Shown: positions 53,783 through 62,195 of the stretch, piece after piece
How positions within the stretch are numbered: the stretch's first letter is position 1
Layout of the letters: the number at the start of each line of letters is the position of its first letter
Origin: Propionicicella superfundia DSM 22317
GTDB lineage: Bacteria > Actinomycetota > Actinomycetes > Propionibacteriales > Propionibacteriaceae
NCBI RefSeq assembly: GCF_000423465.1
Contig: NZ_KE384020.1
Coordinates: 363,501 to 427,500, forward strand
Reading direction: 5' to 3'
Length of the DNA: 64,000 nt
Translations under genes and position numbers: made by a program
The notes under the pieces: model-generated
Seen by the model: the letters and a program-made list of their open reading frames with translations, nothing else
The model's database searches: none
Told to the model about the DNA's origin: nothing

Positions 53783-56700
53783 ATGGAGTCTGCCACGCCG
53801 CGGATCGCCTTCGATCCGGCTCTGCCGATCGCGGCGCACGCCGACGAGATCATCGCCGCCCTGCGAACCGACCGCGTCGTCGTGATCGCGGGGGAGACCG
53901 GCTCGGGCAAGACCACCCAGCTTCCGAAGATGTGCCTCGCGGCCGGTCGCTCGGCGATCGCCCACACGCAGCCGCGGCGGATCGCGGCCCGATCCGTCGC
54001 GACCCGGTTGGCCGAGGAACTGGACACTCCGCTGGGCGAGTTCGTGGGATATCAGGTTCGCTTCCACCGGGCCGCGAGCCGCCGGACCCGGGTCAAGGTC
54101 ATGACCGACGGCGTGCTGCTCGCGGAGATCGCCCACGACCGGGATCTGCGCGCCTACGACACGATCATCGTCGACGAGGCCCACGAGCGGAGCCTGAACA
54201 TCGACTTCCTGCTCGGTTACCTCACGCAGTTGCTGCGGCGACGCGACGATCTCACGGTCGTGATCACGTCGGCGACCATCGACACCGAGCGGTTCAGCCG
54301 CCATTTCGGCGACGCCCCCATCATCACCGTCAGCGGCCGGACCTATCCCGTCGAGGTCCGCTACAGGCCCCTCGCGGACGGGGACGGCGAGCCCGACCAG
54401 GTCGACGGGATCTGCCGCGCGGTGACCGAGCTGCGCGCGGAGGGCCCGGGCGACGTCCTCGTGTTCTGCTCGGGCGAGCGCGAGATTCGCGACGCGACCG
54501 AGGGGCTGGCCGGGCTGGACCTGCGGGACACCGAGATCCTGCCGCTGTACGCGCGGCTCTCGCTCGCCGAGCAGAACCGGGTGTTCGCACCCCACACGGG
54601 CACTCGCATCGTTCTGGCGACGAACGTCGCCGAGACATCGCTCACGGTTCCCGGTATCCGTTACGTGGTGGACCCGGGGACGGCGCGCATCTCGCGCTAC
54701 TCGCCCCGGTCGAAGGTGCAGCGCCTGCCGATCGAGCCGGTCTCGCAGGCCTCGGCGAACCAGCGTGCCGGACGGTGCGGACGCGTGGCGCCCGGCGTCT
54801 GCATCCGGCTGTACAGCGAGGAGGACTTCTCCTCCCGCGCAGAGTTCACCGATCCCGAGATCGTCCGCACGAACCTGGCCGCCGTCATTCTCCAGATGGC
54901 CCAGTCCGATCTCGGCGACATCGCCACCTTCCCGTTCCTCGATCCGCCCGTCGGGACGCAGATCACCGACGGCGTCCGGCTGCTGCGGGAGCTCGGTGCG
55001 CTGGCTCCGTCGGCGCAGCGCACGGGCCGCGGCTCGCCGGTCCTGACGACGGTCGGGCGGCGTCTCGCGGCGCTGCCGGTCGACCCGCGGCTCGGCCGGA
55101 TGATCCTCGCCGCGGCCGAGCTCGGATGCCTGCGGGAGGTGCTCCCGATCGCGGCGGGGCTGGCCATCCCCGACGTCCGGGAGCGGCCGTCCGCCGCACG
55201 GGACCAGGCCGACGCGGCACACCGGCGGTTCTGGGCGCCGCTCGGGGCCGATGAGGGCGCGGCCCCGGACAACTCCGACGTCTCCGCGTTGCTGCGTCTG
55301 TGGCAGTACGTCCGACGCCAGTGGCGCGAGCTGTCGGGCAGCGCGTTCCGCAGGATGTGCCGCGCCGAGTTCCTCAGCTATCTCCGCATCCGCGAGTGGC
55401 AGGATCTGCATGCCCAGCTCAAGCAGTCCTGCCGAGACCTGCACCTGGACCGCAACGAGCAGGCCGCCGACCCTGCCGCGGTCCACGAGGCGGTGCTGGC
55501 GGGGCTGCTGTCGCACGTCGGGCTGCGGGACGATCGGCAGGCCGGTGCCCAGCCGGCGCGGCGGCGGCGGCCGATCGCGGAGTACCAGGGGGCGCGGGGA
55601 ACGCGCTTCTCCATCAATCCGGGTTCCAGCGCGGCCCGTGTCGCTCCGGCACTGGTGATGGCCGTGGAACTCGTCGAGACGACGCGGCTGTGGGCTCGTA
55701 CGGTCGCGCCGATCGAACCCGAGTGGGTCGAGCGGGCCGGTGCTCATCTCGTGCACCGCCGCTACGCCGAACCCCACTGGAGCAAGCGGATGGGGAATGT
55801 CATGGCCACCGAGACGGTCACGCTCTACGGCGTTCCGATCGTTGCGGGCCGGTCGGTGGTGTACGGGAGGATCGATCCGGTCGTCGCGCGGGAGCTGTTC
55901 ATCCGCGCCGCCCTCGTCGACGGCGAGTGGGGCACCCGCCACCAGTTCTTCCACCGCAACGAAGCCCTGCGCAGGCAGGCGGCCGTCTGGGAGGAGCGGA
56001 CGCGTCGCCGTGACGTGGTCGTGTCCGACGAGGAGATCTTCGCGTTCTACGACGCCCGCATTCCGGCGGGGATCTACTCCGTGGCCCATTTCGACGCGTG
56101 GTGGCGCCAGCAGCGGCGCGCCGACGAGCACATGCTCGATCTCCTGCCCGACGACGTCGTCGCGACCGAGGTCGACGAGGACGGGTACCCGGACGTGTGG
56201 ACGGTCGGCGAGGCCGACCTGCCCGTGTCGTACGTGTTCGATCCCGGCGCCGGGACGGACGGGGTGAGCGTGGAGATCGACCTCGCCCGGCTCAACCAGA
56301 TGACGCCCGAGGCGTTCTCCTGGCAGGTGCCGGGAATGCGTGCCGAACTCGCGACGGAGCTCATCCGCTCGCTGCCGAAGGCGCTGCGGACCCGGTTCGT
56401 CCCCGCCCCCGACACGGCCCGTTCGGCGCTGGAGTGGCTCGCCGGGCATCCCGGCCCGCCGGGGGAGTCGCTGCCCGCCGGTCTCGCCCGGGCGCTGCGG
56501 CAGCTCACGGGGGTGGCGGTTCCGGCGTCGGCCTGGGCACCCGAGCGGGTGCCGGCGCACCTGCAGGTGAAGTACCGGGTCCTGGACGGCGACACCGAGG
56601 TCGCGACCGGGACCGATCTGGCGGAGCTGCGCGAGCGCCTGGCGGCGGACGCCACGAAAGTGCTCACCTCGCGGTCGCGCGACCTGTCGGTCACGGGGCG

Positions 56701-57547
56701 GCGGCACTGGGACTTCGGGCCCGTGCCCGAGACGGTCTCGCTGGGCGAGTCGCTGGTCGGGTACCCGGCGCTCGTGGACGAGGGCGGAGCCGTCGGCGTC
56801 GCCGTCTTCGACACCGCGGCCCGCCAGCGCGCATCCCACGAGGCGGGCGTGCGGCGGTTGGCCCTGCTGGAGCTGCCCGACGCCACGAAGGGGGTCGTGG
56901 GCCGGCTCAGCAATGCGGTGAAGCTGGGACTGGGGGACAGCCCGTACCCGGCCGTCCCGTCCCTGCTGGCCGATTGCCGGCTCAAGGCGGTCGGCGACCT
57001 GTTGGCCGAACACCGCGATGTCCAGGGCATCCGGGACGAGGCCGCGTTCGACGCGGTTCGTCGTGCGATCGCGCCGACGGTCCCTGCCCGCATGGTCGCC
57101 GTCGTCACGCGCACGGCGGAGGTGCTCGCCGCCGTGCGGGCGGTACGGACCGAGCTCGCCGGGCTGAGAGCGGGCGATACCGTGGCGGACGCGTCCGAGC
57201 AGCTCGCGAACCTCGTCTATCCGGGTTTCGTCGCGGCGACGCCGGCACCGTACGACGCCCGGCTGCCGCGGTATCTGGAGGCACTGCGCCGTCGTCTCGT
57301 GGCCGCTCGTTCGCATGCCGCCCGGGAGGCGCAGCGGCTGGACGACATCCTGGTCGTCGAGGATGCGTACGCAGCTCTCTGCGCCGCACAGCCGGCGGGT
57401 CCGCTCCCGGCCGAGGTGGCGCGGGTCGGATGGCAGATCGAAGAGCTTCGCGTCTCCCTGTTCGCGCAGGCGCTGGGGACCGCAGAGCCGGTCTCGGTGA
57501 AGCGGGTCCTGCGGGCGATCGCCGCGGTGGAGGCAGCGCAGCCGTAG
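53783..57547 (+). CDS. hrpA: ATP-dependent RNA helicase HrpA
   Basis: A 1254-residue DEAH-box helicase. Walker A GETGSGKTT at 37-45, DEAH at 131-134, SATID next, then TNVAETSLTVPGI and QRAGRCGRVAPG. The helicase-associated and OB-fold domains follow, and the long C-terminal DUF3418-type region carries the length to the HrpA norm of about 1300. HrpA acts on stalled ribosomes and mRNA. TATTCT (53768-53773) lies 9 nt before the ATG, with no ribosome site, so the message may be leaderless. It is divergent from the fused gene with 209 bp between, which hold nothing else I recognise. Confidence 0.93.
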   Translation: MESATPRIAFDPALPIAAHADEIIAALRTDRVVVIAGETGSGKTTQLPKMCLAAGRSAIAHTQPRRIAARSVATRLAEELDTPLGEFVGYQVRFHRAASRRTRVKVMTDGVLLAEIAHDRDLRAYDTIIVDEAHERSLNIDFLLGYLTQLLRRRDDLTVVITSATIDTERFSRHFGDAPIITVSGRTYPVEVRYRPLADGDGEPDQVDGICRAVTELRAEGPGDVLVFCSGEREIRDATEGLAGLDLRDTEILPLYARLSLAEQNRVFAPHTGTRIVLATNVAETSLTVPGIRYVVDPGTARISRYSPRSKVQRLPIEPVSQASANQRAGRCGRVAPGVCIRLYSEEDFSSRAEFTDPEIVRTNLAAVILQMAQSDLGDIATFPFLDPPVGTQITDGVRLLRELGALAPSAQRTGRGSPVLTTVGRRLAALPVDPRLGRMILAAAELGCLREVLPIAAGLAIPDVRERPSAARDQADAAHRRFWAPLGADEGAAPDNSDVSALLRLWQYVRRQWRELSGSAFRRMCRAEFLSYLRIREWQDLHAQLKQSCRDLHLDRNEQAADPAAVHEAVLAGLLSHVGLRDDRQAGAQPARRRRPIAEYQGARGTRFSINPGSSAARVAPALVMAVELVETTRLWARTVAPIEPEWVERAGAHLVHRRYAEPHWSKRMGNVMATETVTLYGVPIVAGRSVVYGRIDPVVARELFIRAALVDGEWGTRHQFFHRNEALRRQAAVWEERTRRRDVVVSDEEIFAFYDARIPAGIYSVAHFDAWWRQQRRADEHMLDLLPDDVVATEVDEDGYPDVWTVGEADLPVSYVFDPGAGTDGVSVEIDLARLNQMTPEAFSWQVPGMRAELATELIRSLPKALRTRFVPAPDTARSALEWLAGHPGPPGESLPAGLARALRQLTGVAVPASAWAPERVPAHLQVKYRVLDGDTEVATGTDLAELRERLAADATKVLTSRSRDLSVTGRRHWDFGPVPETVSLGESLVGYPALVDEGGAVGVAVFDTAARQRASHEAGVRRLALLELPDATKGVVGRLSNAVKLGLGDSPYPAVPSLLADCRLKAVGDLLAEHRDVQGIRDEAAFDAVRRAIAPTVPARMVAVVTRTAEVLAAVRAVRTELAGLRAGDTVADASEQLANLVYPGFVAATPAPYDARLPRYLEALRRRLVAARSHAAREAQRLDDILVVEDAYAALCAAQPAGPLPAEVARVGWQIEELRVSLFAQALGTAEPVSVKRVLRAIAAVEAAQP

Positions 57548-57615
57548 CCGGTGGGGGAGCGGTTCGAGCGCCGGTGCTGCCGGGGTGCTGCGCGGGGAGC
57601 AGGCGTTGCCATCGA

Positions 57616-57646
57616 ATTGAGAATGGGTCTCAATAGCGTTTACGGT
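57616..57646 (+). promoter_or_regulatory. promoter with Zur-like operator
   Basis: ATTGAGA-ATGGG-TCTCAAT (57616-57634) is a perfect palindrome with 7-bp arms. It covers the -35 (TTGAGA, 57617-57622) and most of the 18-bp spacer before the -10 (TACGGT, 57641-57646), so a bound repressor would block RNA polymerase. The layout TGAnAAT...TCA resembles actinobacterial Zur boxes. The gene downstream is a zinc-chaperone-like lipoprotein, which supports Zur. Confidence 0.62.
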
Positions 57647-57679
57647 GGCACTGTCGCTCATCCGAACGAATGGAGAACC

Positions 57680-58906
57680 GTGCAACCCCTACTTCGATCC
57701 CTCATCGGCGGCCTGGCCGTCGCCACGGCACTGGCCGGGTGCGCCGCGCCGGGCGCCTCGACGACGCCGGCCGTCACGGGCGCCACGGCGGAGGCGGCGG
57801 GCCAGAAGCCGCGCCTCGTGCTGACGTACGACGGCGGCCTGCTCGTGCTCGACGCGACGACGGGCGAGCAGGTGGCCGACCTCGCCCTGAGCGGCTTCAA
57901 CCGCATCAACGCCGCGGGAGACGGACGACACGTGATGGTGTCCACCGCAGGCGGCTGGGCCGTGCTCGACGCCGGCTCGTGGTCCAAGGCCCACGGCGAC
58001 CATTCCCACTCCTACACGACGGAGCCGTCGCTGACGCAGGTCCTGGTCGAGGCCGAGGAGCCGGGCCACGTCGTCGTCCACGACGGACTCACGGCGCTGT
58101 TCGACGACGGCACGGGCACGGTCACCGTCGCCGGGGCCGACGGCTGGACCGACGCCGCCGCCGCAGGGACGGTCGCCGTCGTGCGCTCCTACACGACGGC
58201 CTCCGCGCACCACGGCGTGGCCATCGCGGGGAAGGACGGCTCGCTGCTCGTCACCCGCGGCGATACCACGACCCGCACCGGTGCCGCGCTGCTCGACGGG
58301 TCGGACACGACCGTGGTGCAGAGCGACGAATGTCCCGGTGTCCACGGCGAGGCCGTGGCCGACGACGCCTACCAGGTCGTGGGCTGCGAGAACGGCATGC
58401 TCGTCTTCCATGAGGGCGCCGTGAGCAAGATCTCCTCGCCCGACGCCTTCGGGCGGATCGGGAACGCCTTCGCGGTCGACGGGTCGACGTGGGTCCTCGG
58501 CGACTACAAGACCGACGCCGAGGGCGGCATCGGCCTCTCGTCGGTGTCCCTCACCGACGTCGCCCGCGGCTCGATGAAGGTGGTTCCCCTGTCGACCCGG
58601 TACACCTGGCGCGGGCTGGCGCGCGGCGACGAGGGCGAGGCGCTGGTCTTCGGCACCGACGGCGTGCTGAGGGTCCTGGACCCGCAGACCGGTGCGGAGC
58701 GGCGCGCGATCAGCGTGACCTCGGCGTGGACGGTTCCGGAGGAGTGGCAGACCGCGCACCCGGCACTCACCGTGCTGGAGGGGATGGCCTACATCACCGA
58801 TCCGGCGACGAACTCGCTCCACATCGTCGACTACTCCGGCGGCAAGGTCTGGAAGACGGTCTCGGTGTCACAGGCACCGATCGAGCTGGTCGGCGTGACG
58901 GGCTAG
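57680..58906 (+). CDS. AztD-like periplasmic zinc metallochaperone lipoprotein
   Basis: A 408-residue lipoprotein: lipobox LAGC with C21. The mature part is a beta-propeller-like series of short repeats (LVLTYDGGLLVLDA, VMVSTAGGWAVLDA, GVAIAGKDGSLLV, MLVFHEGAV). A histidine-rich loop KAHGDHSHSY at about 104-112 matches the metal loop of AztD, which hands zinc to a binding protein of an ABC importer. No aztABC or znu genes lie beside it. GTG at 57680 follows TGGAGA. The palindrome at the promoter suggests zinc-dependent repression. Assignment rests on the histidine loop and layout. Confidence 0.72.
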   Translation: MQPLLRSLIGGLAVATALAGCAAPGASTTPAVTGATAEAAGQKPRLVLTYDGGLLVLDATTGEQVADLALSGFNRINAAGDGRHVMVSTAGGWAVLDAGSWSKAHGDHSHSYTTEPSLTQVLVEAEEPGHVVVHDGLTALFDDGTGTVTVAGADGWTDAAAAGTVAVVRSYTTASAHHGVAIAGKDGSLLVTRGDTTTRTGAALLDGSDTTVVQSDECPGVHGEAVADDAYQVVGCENGMLVFHEGAVSKISSPDAFGRIGNAFAVDGSTWVLGDYKTDAEGGIGLSSVSLTDVARGSMKVVPLSTRYTWRGLARGDEGEALVFGTDGVLRVLDPQTGAERRAISVTSAWTVPEEWQTAHPALTVLEGMAYITDPATNSLHIVDYSGGKVWKTVSVSQAPIELVGVTG

Positions 58907-58928
58907 GTACAGCGAGGTACAGCGAGAA

Positions 58929-58949
58929 CCCGGACGCCCTCCGTCCGGG
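58929..58949 (+). terminator. terminator after the AztD-like gene
   Basis: CCCGGACG (58929-58936) pairs perfectly with CGTCCGGG (58942-58949), loop CCCTC, 22 nt after the stop. Confidence 0.6.
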
Positions 58950-58974
58950 CGGCCCGACCGGCCGCCCACCGGGA

Positions 58975-59008
58975 CCCACCGCAGGTCGCGTCCCCGTCCT
59001 GCGGTGGG
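58975..59008 (+). terminator. second hairpin downstream of the AztD-like gene
   Basis: CCCACCGCAGG (58975-58985) pairs perfectly with CCTGCGGTGGG (58998-59008) over 12 nt. A third, imperfect hairpin lies at 59060-59094 (CGCACAC with GTGTGCG, inner GGTCCC with GGGACC). Together they fill most of the gap before the PAC2 gene. Confidence 0.45.
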
Positions 59009-59127
59009 CCCCGGATCCCATCCGGCGTGGCCCGCGCGCCGCGCCGCGCCGATGGCCTGCGCACACGAGGGTCCCGGCGCGGGACCGGTGTGCGGAGGCT
59101 GTGGTGGGCGTGAGTAGAGTGTCCCCG

Positions 59128-60039
59128 ATGCTTGATCCACGTCTGCTGTACTCCCTCGACCCCGAGGTATGGGATTCCATGCGGGGTCTTGAGCCTGTGC
59201 TCATCCACTACCTCGACGGGTATATGGACGCCGGGACGGCCGGGCGCACCGTCGCCGAGACGCTGCTGGCGGAACTCGACAACGAAGTGCTCGTCGATTT
59301 CGATGTCGACCAGCTTCACGACTACCGCAGCCGCCGCCCGATCGCCACCTTCGACACCAATCGGTGGGAGGGGGTGAAGGACTACACCCTGCGGCTGTAC
59401 AAGATGACCGACCTGTCGGGGCAGCCGTTCCTGCTGCTCAACGGGCCGGAGCCCGACAGCCAGTGGAACCGGTTCATCGAGGCGGTGCTGCAGTTGGCGG
59501 AGCGCCTCGGCGTCCGCATGCTGCTCAGCGGTCATGGCGTGCCGATCGCCGTGCCGCACACGCGTCCGACCCTGATCCACACCCACGCGAGCGATCCGTC
59601 GCTCGCCACGGGCAACCCCGCCTGGCTCGACCGGGTGGAGGTGCCCGCCGGGATCTCGGCGGTCATCGAGTACCGCGCCGGGCTGGAAGGGCGCACGGCC
59701 GTGGGCTACGTCGCCCATGTCCCGCACTACCTCGCGCAGACGTCCTTCTATCAGGCGTCGGTCGCCCTCATGCGCCGCTTCGCCGAACGCGGCGGGCTCG
59801 ACCTCCCCGTGCACGAGCTGGAATCCCTCGTCGCCTCCAACCTGGCGAGCATCGACGCCGAGCTCAGCTCCGACAACGAACTGCCCCAGCTCGTCCGCGC
59901 GCTGGAGGAGCAGTACGAGAAGCTCGCGCGGGTCTCGCCGGAGAATCTGCCGAGCGCCGACGAGATCGGTGCCGCGGTCGAGGCCTACCTCGCGGAGCAG
60001 GAGAAACCTCAGGATCCGGGCGATGCCGGCTTCCGTTGA
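59128..60039 (+). CDS. PAC2-family (proteasome-assembly-chaperone-like) protein
   Basis: A 303-residue soluble protein of the PAC2 family: VLIHYLDGYMDAGTAGR near the start, DVDQLHDYRSRRP, a central GVRMLLSGHGVPIAVPHTRP, and HVPHYLAQTSFYQASVALMRRF. Actinobacterial members are common and uncharacterised; the link to proteasome assembly is by fold, and I see no proteasome genes here. TAGAGT (59115-59120) lies 7 nt before the ATG and no ribosome site is seen. tesB starts within its last 17 nt. Confidence 0.82.
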   Translation: MLDPRLLYSLDPEVWDSMRGLEPVLIHYLDGYMDAGTAGRTVAETLLAELDNEVLVDFDVDQLHDYRSRRPIATFDTNRWEGVKDYTLRLYKMTDLSGQPFLLLNGPEPDSQWNRFIEAVLQLAERLGVRMLLSGHGVPIAVPHTRPTLIHTHASDPSLATGNPAWLDRVEVPAGISAVIEYRAGLEGRTAVGYVAHVPHYLAQTSFYQASVALMRRFAERGGLDLPVHELESLVASNLASIDAELSSDNELPQLVRALEEQYEKLARVSPENLPSADEIGAAVEAYLAEQEKPQDPGDAGFR

Positions 60040-60898
60040 CGAACTTCTCGCAGAGCTGGAGCTGGAGCGGCTCTCGCACTGGCGATTCCGTGCCCGTCCT
60101 CACCGGACGACGCTCCAGCGGGTCTTCGGCGGCCAGGTGCTGGCGCAGTGCCTCGGAGCGCTGCACCAGACCGTGCCCGAGGACAGGTGGAACCACTCCT
60201 TTCACGGGTACTTCCTGCGCCCCGGGGCGGTCGACCAGCCCATCGACTACGACGTGGAGGCCCTCCGCGACGGCCGCAGCTTCACGACCCGGCGCGTGAC
60301 CGCGTGGCAGGGCGGCAAGGACATCTTCACGATGATCACCTCGTCGCACGTCACCGAGCCGGGTCTGGACCACTTCGACACGGTGCCTGCCGGCATCCCC
60401 GCCCCGGAGGAGTGCCCGCCTCTGGCCGAGGTGCTCGGACGGCAGACGACCGGCGGGCCCGAGCGGTGGCTGGCCGAGTGGGGCGCGCTCGACGTCCGGT
60501 TCATCGGGGCGTCCGGTCCCGACGGGACGATCCCCGCCCACAGCCATGCGTCGCATCTGCGGGTGTGGGTGCGGGCGTCGGCGGCGCTGCCGGCCGACCC
60601 GGTCGTGCACCAGCAGCTCGTGGCCTACGCATCGGACGTGACGCTGCTCAGCTCCAGCGTTGTGAACCATCGCGCCACCTTCGTCTCCGATCGCCTCCAG
60701 GTCGCCTCGCTCGACCATGCGATGTGGTTCCCGCGACCGATCCGGGCCGACGACTGGTGGCTCTACGACCAGATCTCCCCGTCGGCCCACCATGCGCTGG
60801 GGATCGGGCAGGGGCGCATCTTCCAGGACGACCGGCTGAGCGCGCTGTGCGTGCAGGAGGGACTCATCCGTCCGCTGGACCCGACCCTGCTGCCCTGA
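60023..60898 (+). CDS. tesB: acyl-CoA thioesterase II
   Basis: A 291-residue double-hotdog thioesterase that hydrolyses medium- and long-chain acyl-CoA. Landmarks: RVFGGQVLAQ near 33-42, HSFHGYFLRPG, TRRVTAWQGGKDIF, the catalytic aspartate in YASDVTLLSS, and ASLDHAMWFPRP. The usual histidine-arginine after WF is here PRP. Length is normal. ATG at 60023 overlaps the PAC2 gene by 17 nt in another frame, so the two are cotranscribed. Confidence 0.92.
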   Translation: MPASVDELLAELELERLSHWRFRARPHRTTLQRVFGGQVLAQCLGALHQTVPEDRWNHSFHGYFLRPGAVDQPIDYDVEALRDGRSFTTRRVTAWQGGKDIFTMITSSHVTEPGLDHFDTVPAGIPAPEECPPLAEVLGRQTTGGPERWLAEWGALDVRFIGASGPDGTIPAHSHASHLRVWVRASAALPADPVVHQQLVAYASDVTLLSSSVVNHRATFVSDRLQVASLDHAMWFPRPIRADDWWLYDQISPSAHHALGIGQGRIFQDDRLSALCVQEGLIRPLDPTLLP

Positions 60899-60940
60899 CG
60901 ATCCGGACGTCGCCGGCCCTGGGCGTCCGTCCCGGAACAC

Positions 60941-60975
60941 ACGTCGGGCCCGGCTTCGGCTACCGGGCCCGACGT
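60941..60975. terminator. bidirectional terminator between tesB and sigB
   Basis: A perfect 13-bp stem, ACGTCGGGCCCGG (60941-60953) with its complement (60963-60975), loop of 9 nt. It lies between convergent genes. Confidence 0.75.
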
Positions 60976-60994
60976 GGGGGAAATGGCCTCGGCT

Positions 60995-61945
60995 CTACGC
61001 GGCCTCGCTCTTGCTGCGGAGTCGGGCGATCGCCTGCCGCTCGATTTGGCGGACTCGTTCGGCAGTGATTCCCCAGTGAGCGCCGATGTCGGACAGCTTC
61101 GCCTGGCGGCCGTCGAGCAGGCCGTATCGGCGTCGCACCACATCGGCGGAACGGTCGTCGAGGCTTGCGAGCAGCTCTTCGAGTCGCGCGCGCTCCTCGG
61201 CGTCCAACACCATCTCGTCAGGACCGGGAGAGAACTCGGTGGCGATGAGATCACCGAGCGCCGTGTCGCCGTCCTCCTCGACCGGGGCGTCAAGGCTCAC
61301 GTGCTCCCGCGCGAGGCGCAGGAGTTCGACGACGCGGGCCTCGTCGACGTCGAGTTCGTCGGCGATCTCGAACAGCTCCGGCTCCCTGCCGAGGCGACGT
61401 TCCAGCGTCCGCCGCACGGCGCCGACCTGATTGACCTGCTCGGCGACGTGTACGGGAAGGCGGACGATGCGTGCCTGCTGTGCCACGCCGCGGCTGATGG
61501 ATTGGCGAACCCACCACGTGGCGTAGGTCGAGAACTTGAACCCCTTGGTGTAGTCGAACTTCTCGACCGCCCGGATCAGGCCGGTGTTGCCTTCCTGGAC
61601 GAGGTCGAGCAGGGGCAGTTGATTGCGTCCGTACTTGCGGGCGACAGAGACGACCAACCTGAGGTTGGCGGTCACGAATCGGTGCATCGCCTCGTCGCCC
61701 ATCCGGACGATCTCGGCGAGTTCAGCCGTGCTGGCGGCCACGGCGTCCTCGCCGCGTTCGACCGGGGTGACCATTCCGTCGAGGATCGCGCGGGCGTAGA
61801 GCCCCGCTTCGATCCTGCGGGCCAGGGCGACCTCGGTGGCGGCGTCGAGCAAGGGGGTCTTGGCGATCTCGTCGAGATAGAGACCGACCGAGTCCTTCCC
61901 GTCGATGCCGTCGGTGACGCGTGAGCGATGCGCAAGTGCAGACAT
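60995..61945 (-). CDS. sigB: group 2 RNA polymerase sigma factor SigB
   Basis: A 316-residue principal-like sigma factor without region 1.1. Region 1.2 begins DSVGLYLDEIAKTPLL, region 2 holds [38 protein letters not shown], and region 4 ends ITAERVRQIERQAIARLRS. It is non-essential and stress-linked in relatives. ATG at 61945 follows CGAGAGG. A sigma-H-type promoter lies 30-56 bp upstream, which suits the known SigH-to-SigB cascade of mycobacteria. It is divergent from sigA with 250 bp between. Confidence 0.94.
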   Translation of the reverse strand: MSALAHRSRVTDGIDGKDSVGLYLDEIAKTPLLDAATEVALARRIEAGLYARAILDGMVTPVERGEDAVAASTAELAEIVRMGDEAMHRFVTANLRLVVSVARKYGRNQLPLLDLVQEGNTGLIRAVEKFDYTKGFKFSTYATWWVRQSISRGVAQQARIVRLPVHVAEQVNQVGAVRRTLERRLGREPELFEIADELDVDEARVVELLRLAREHVSLDAPVEEDGDTALGDLIATEFSPGPDEMVLDAEERARLEELLASLDDRSADVVRRRYGLLDGRQAKLSDIGAHWGITAERVRQIERQAIARLRSKSEAA

Positions 61946-61974
61946 GTGCTTCCTCTCGGTGCAGACGTCTGTAG

Positions 61975-62001
61975 AACGCCCTCACGCGGGTGGAAGGTTC
62001 C
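61975..62001 (-). promoter_or_regulatory. candidate sigma-H-type promoter of sigB
   Basis: Read on the minus strand: GGAAC (62001-61997), 18 bp, CGTT (61978-61975). The spacing equals that of the sigH promoter candidate. The start would fall about 23 bp before the ATG. Confidence 0.58.
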
Positions 62002-62095
62002 GGCGTTCGCCCTGAGAGTACCCCGGGAGCCTGCCCTGAGGCCCCAGGTCGCAGATCGCGGGTTTGGAGCATCAGACTACGGTCGTACATGCCGT

Positions 62096-62124
62096 TTGTC
62101 CCACGCCCTCAAGCGTGGCACAAT
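62096..62124 (+). promoter_or_regulatory. candidate sigA promoter with dyad in the spacer
   Basis: TTGTCC (62096-62101), 17 bp, CACAAT (62119-62124). The spacer holds the inverted repeat CCACGC-N6-GCGTGG (62101-62106 and 62113-62118). A second dyad, GACAAC-N8-GTTGTC (62144-62163), lies in the leader. Confidence 0.5.
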
Positions 62125-62195
62125 GGCAGCGAGTCGAGGTCTTGACAACACCGAGCTGTTGTCTGCCCCAAAACTGCTCCGTCGAGAGGTGTTGC

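Noticed and set aside
53435..57685. A 1416-codon open frame on the minus strand opposite hrpA, and similar long antisense frames opposite ftsK, rny-miaB, nrdJ and secA2
   Set aside because: They lie over genes with clear family motifs, follow from GC-rich third codon positions, and their translations are histidine/arginine/aspartate-rich filler with no recognisable domain.
62142..62147. Perfect TTGACA as the sigA -35
   Set aside because: No -10-like hexamer follows at 16-19 bp (the sequence there is C-rich). It is part of the leader dyad instead.
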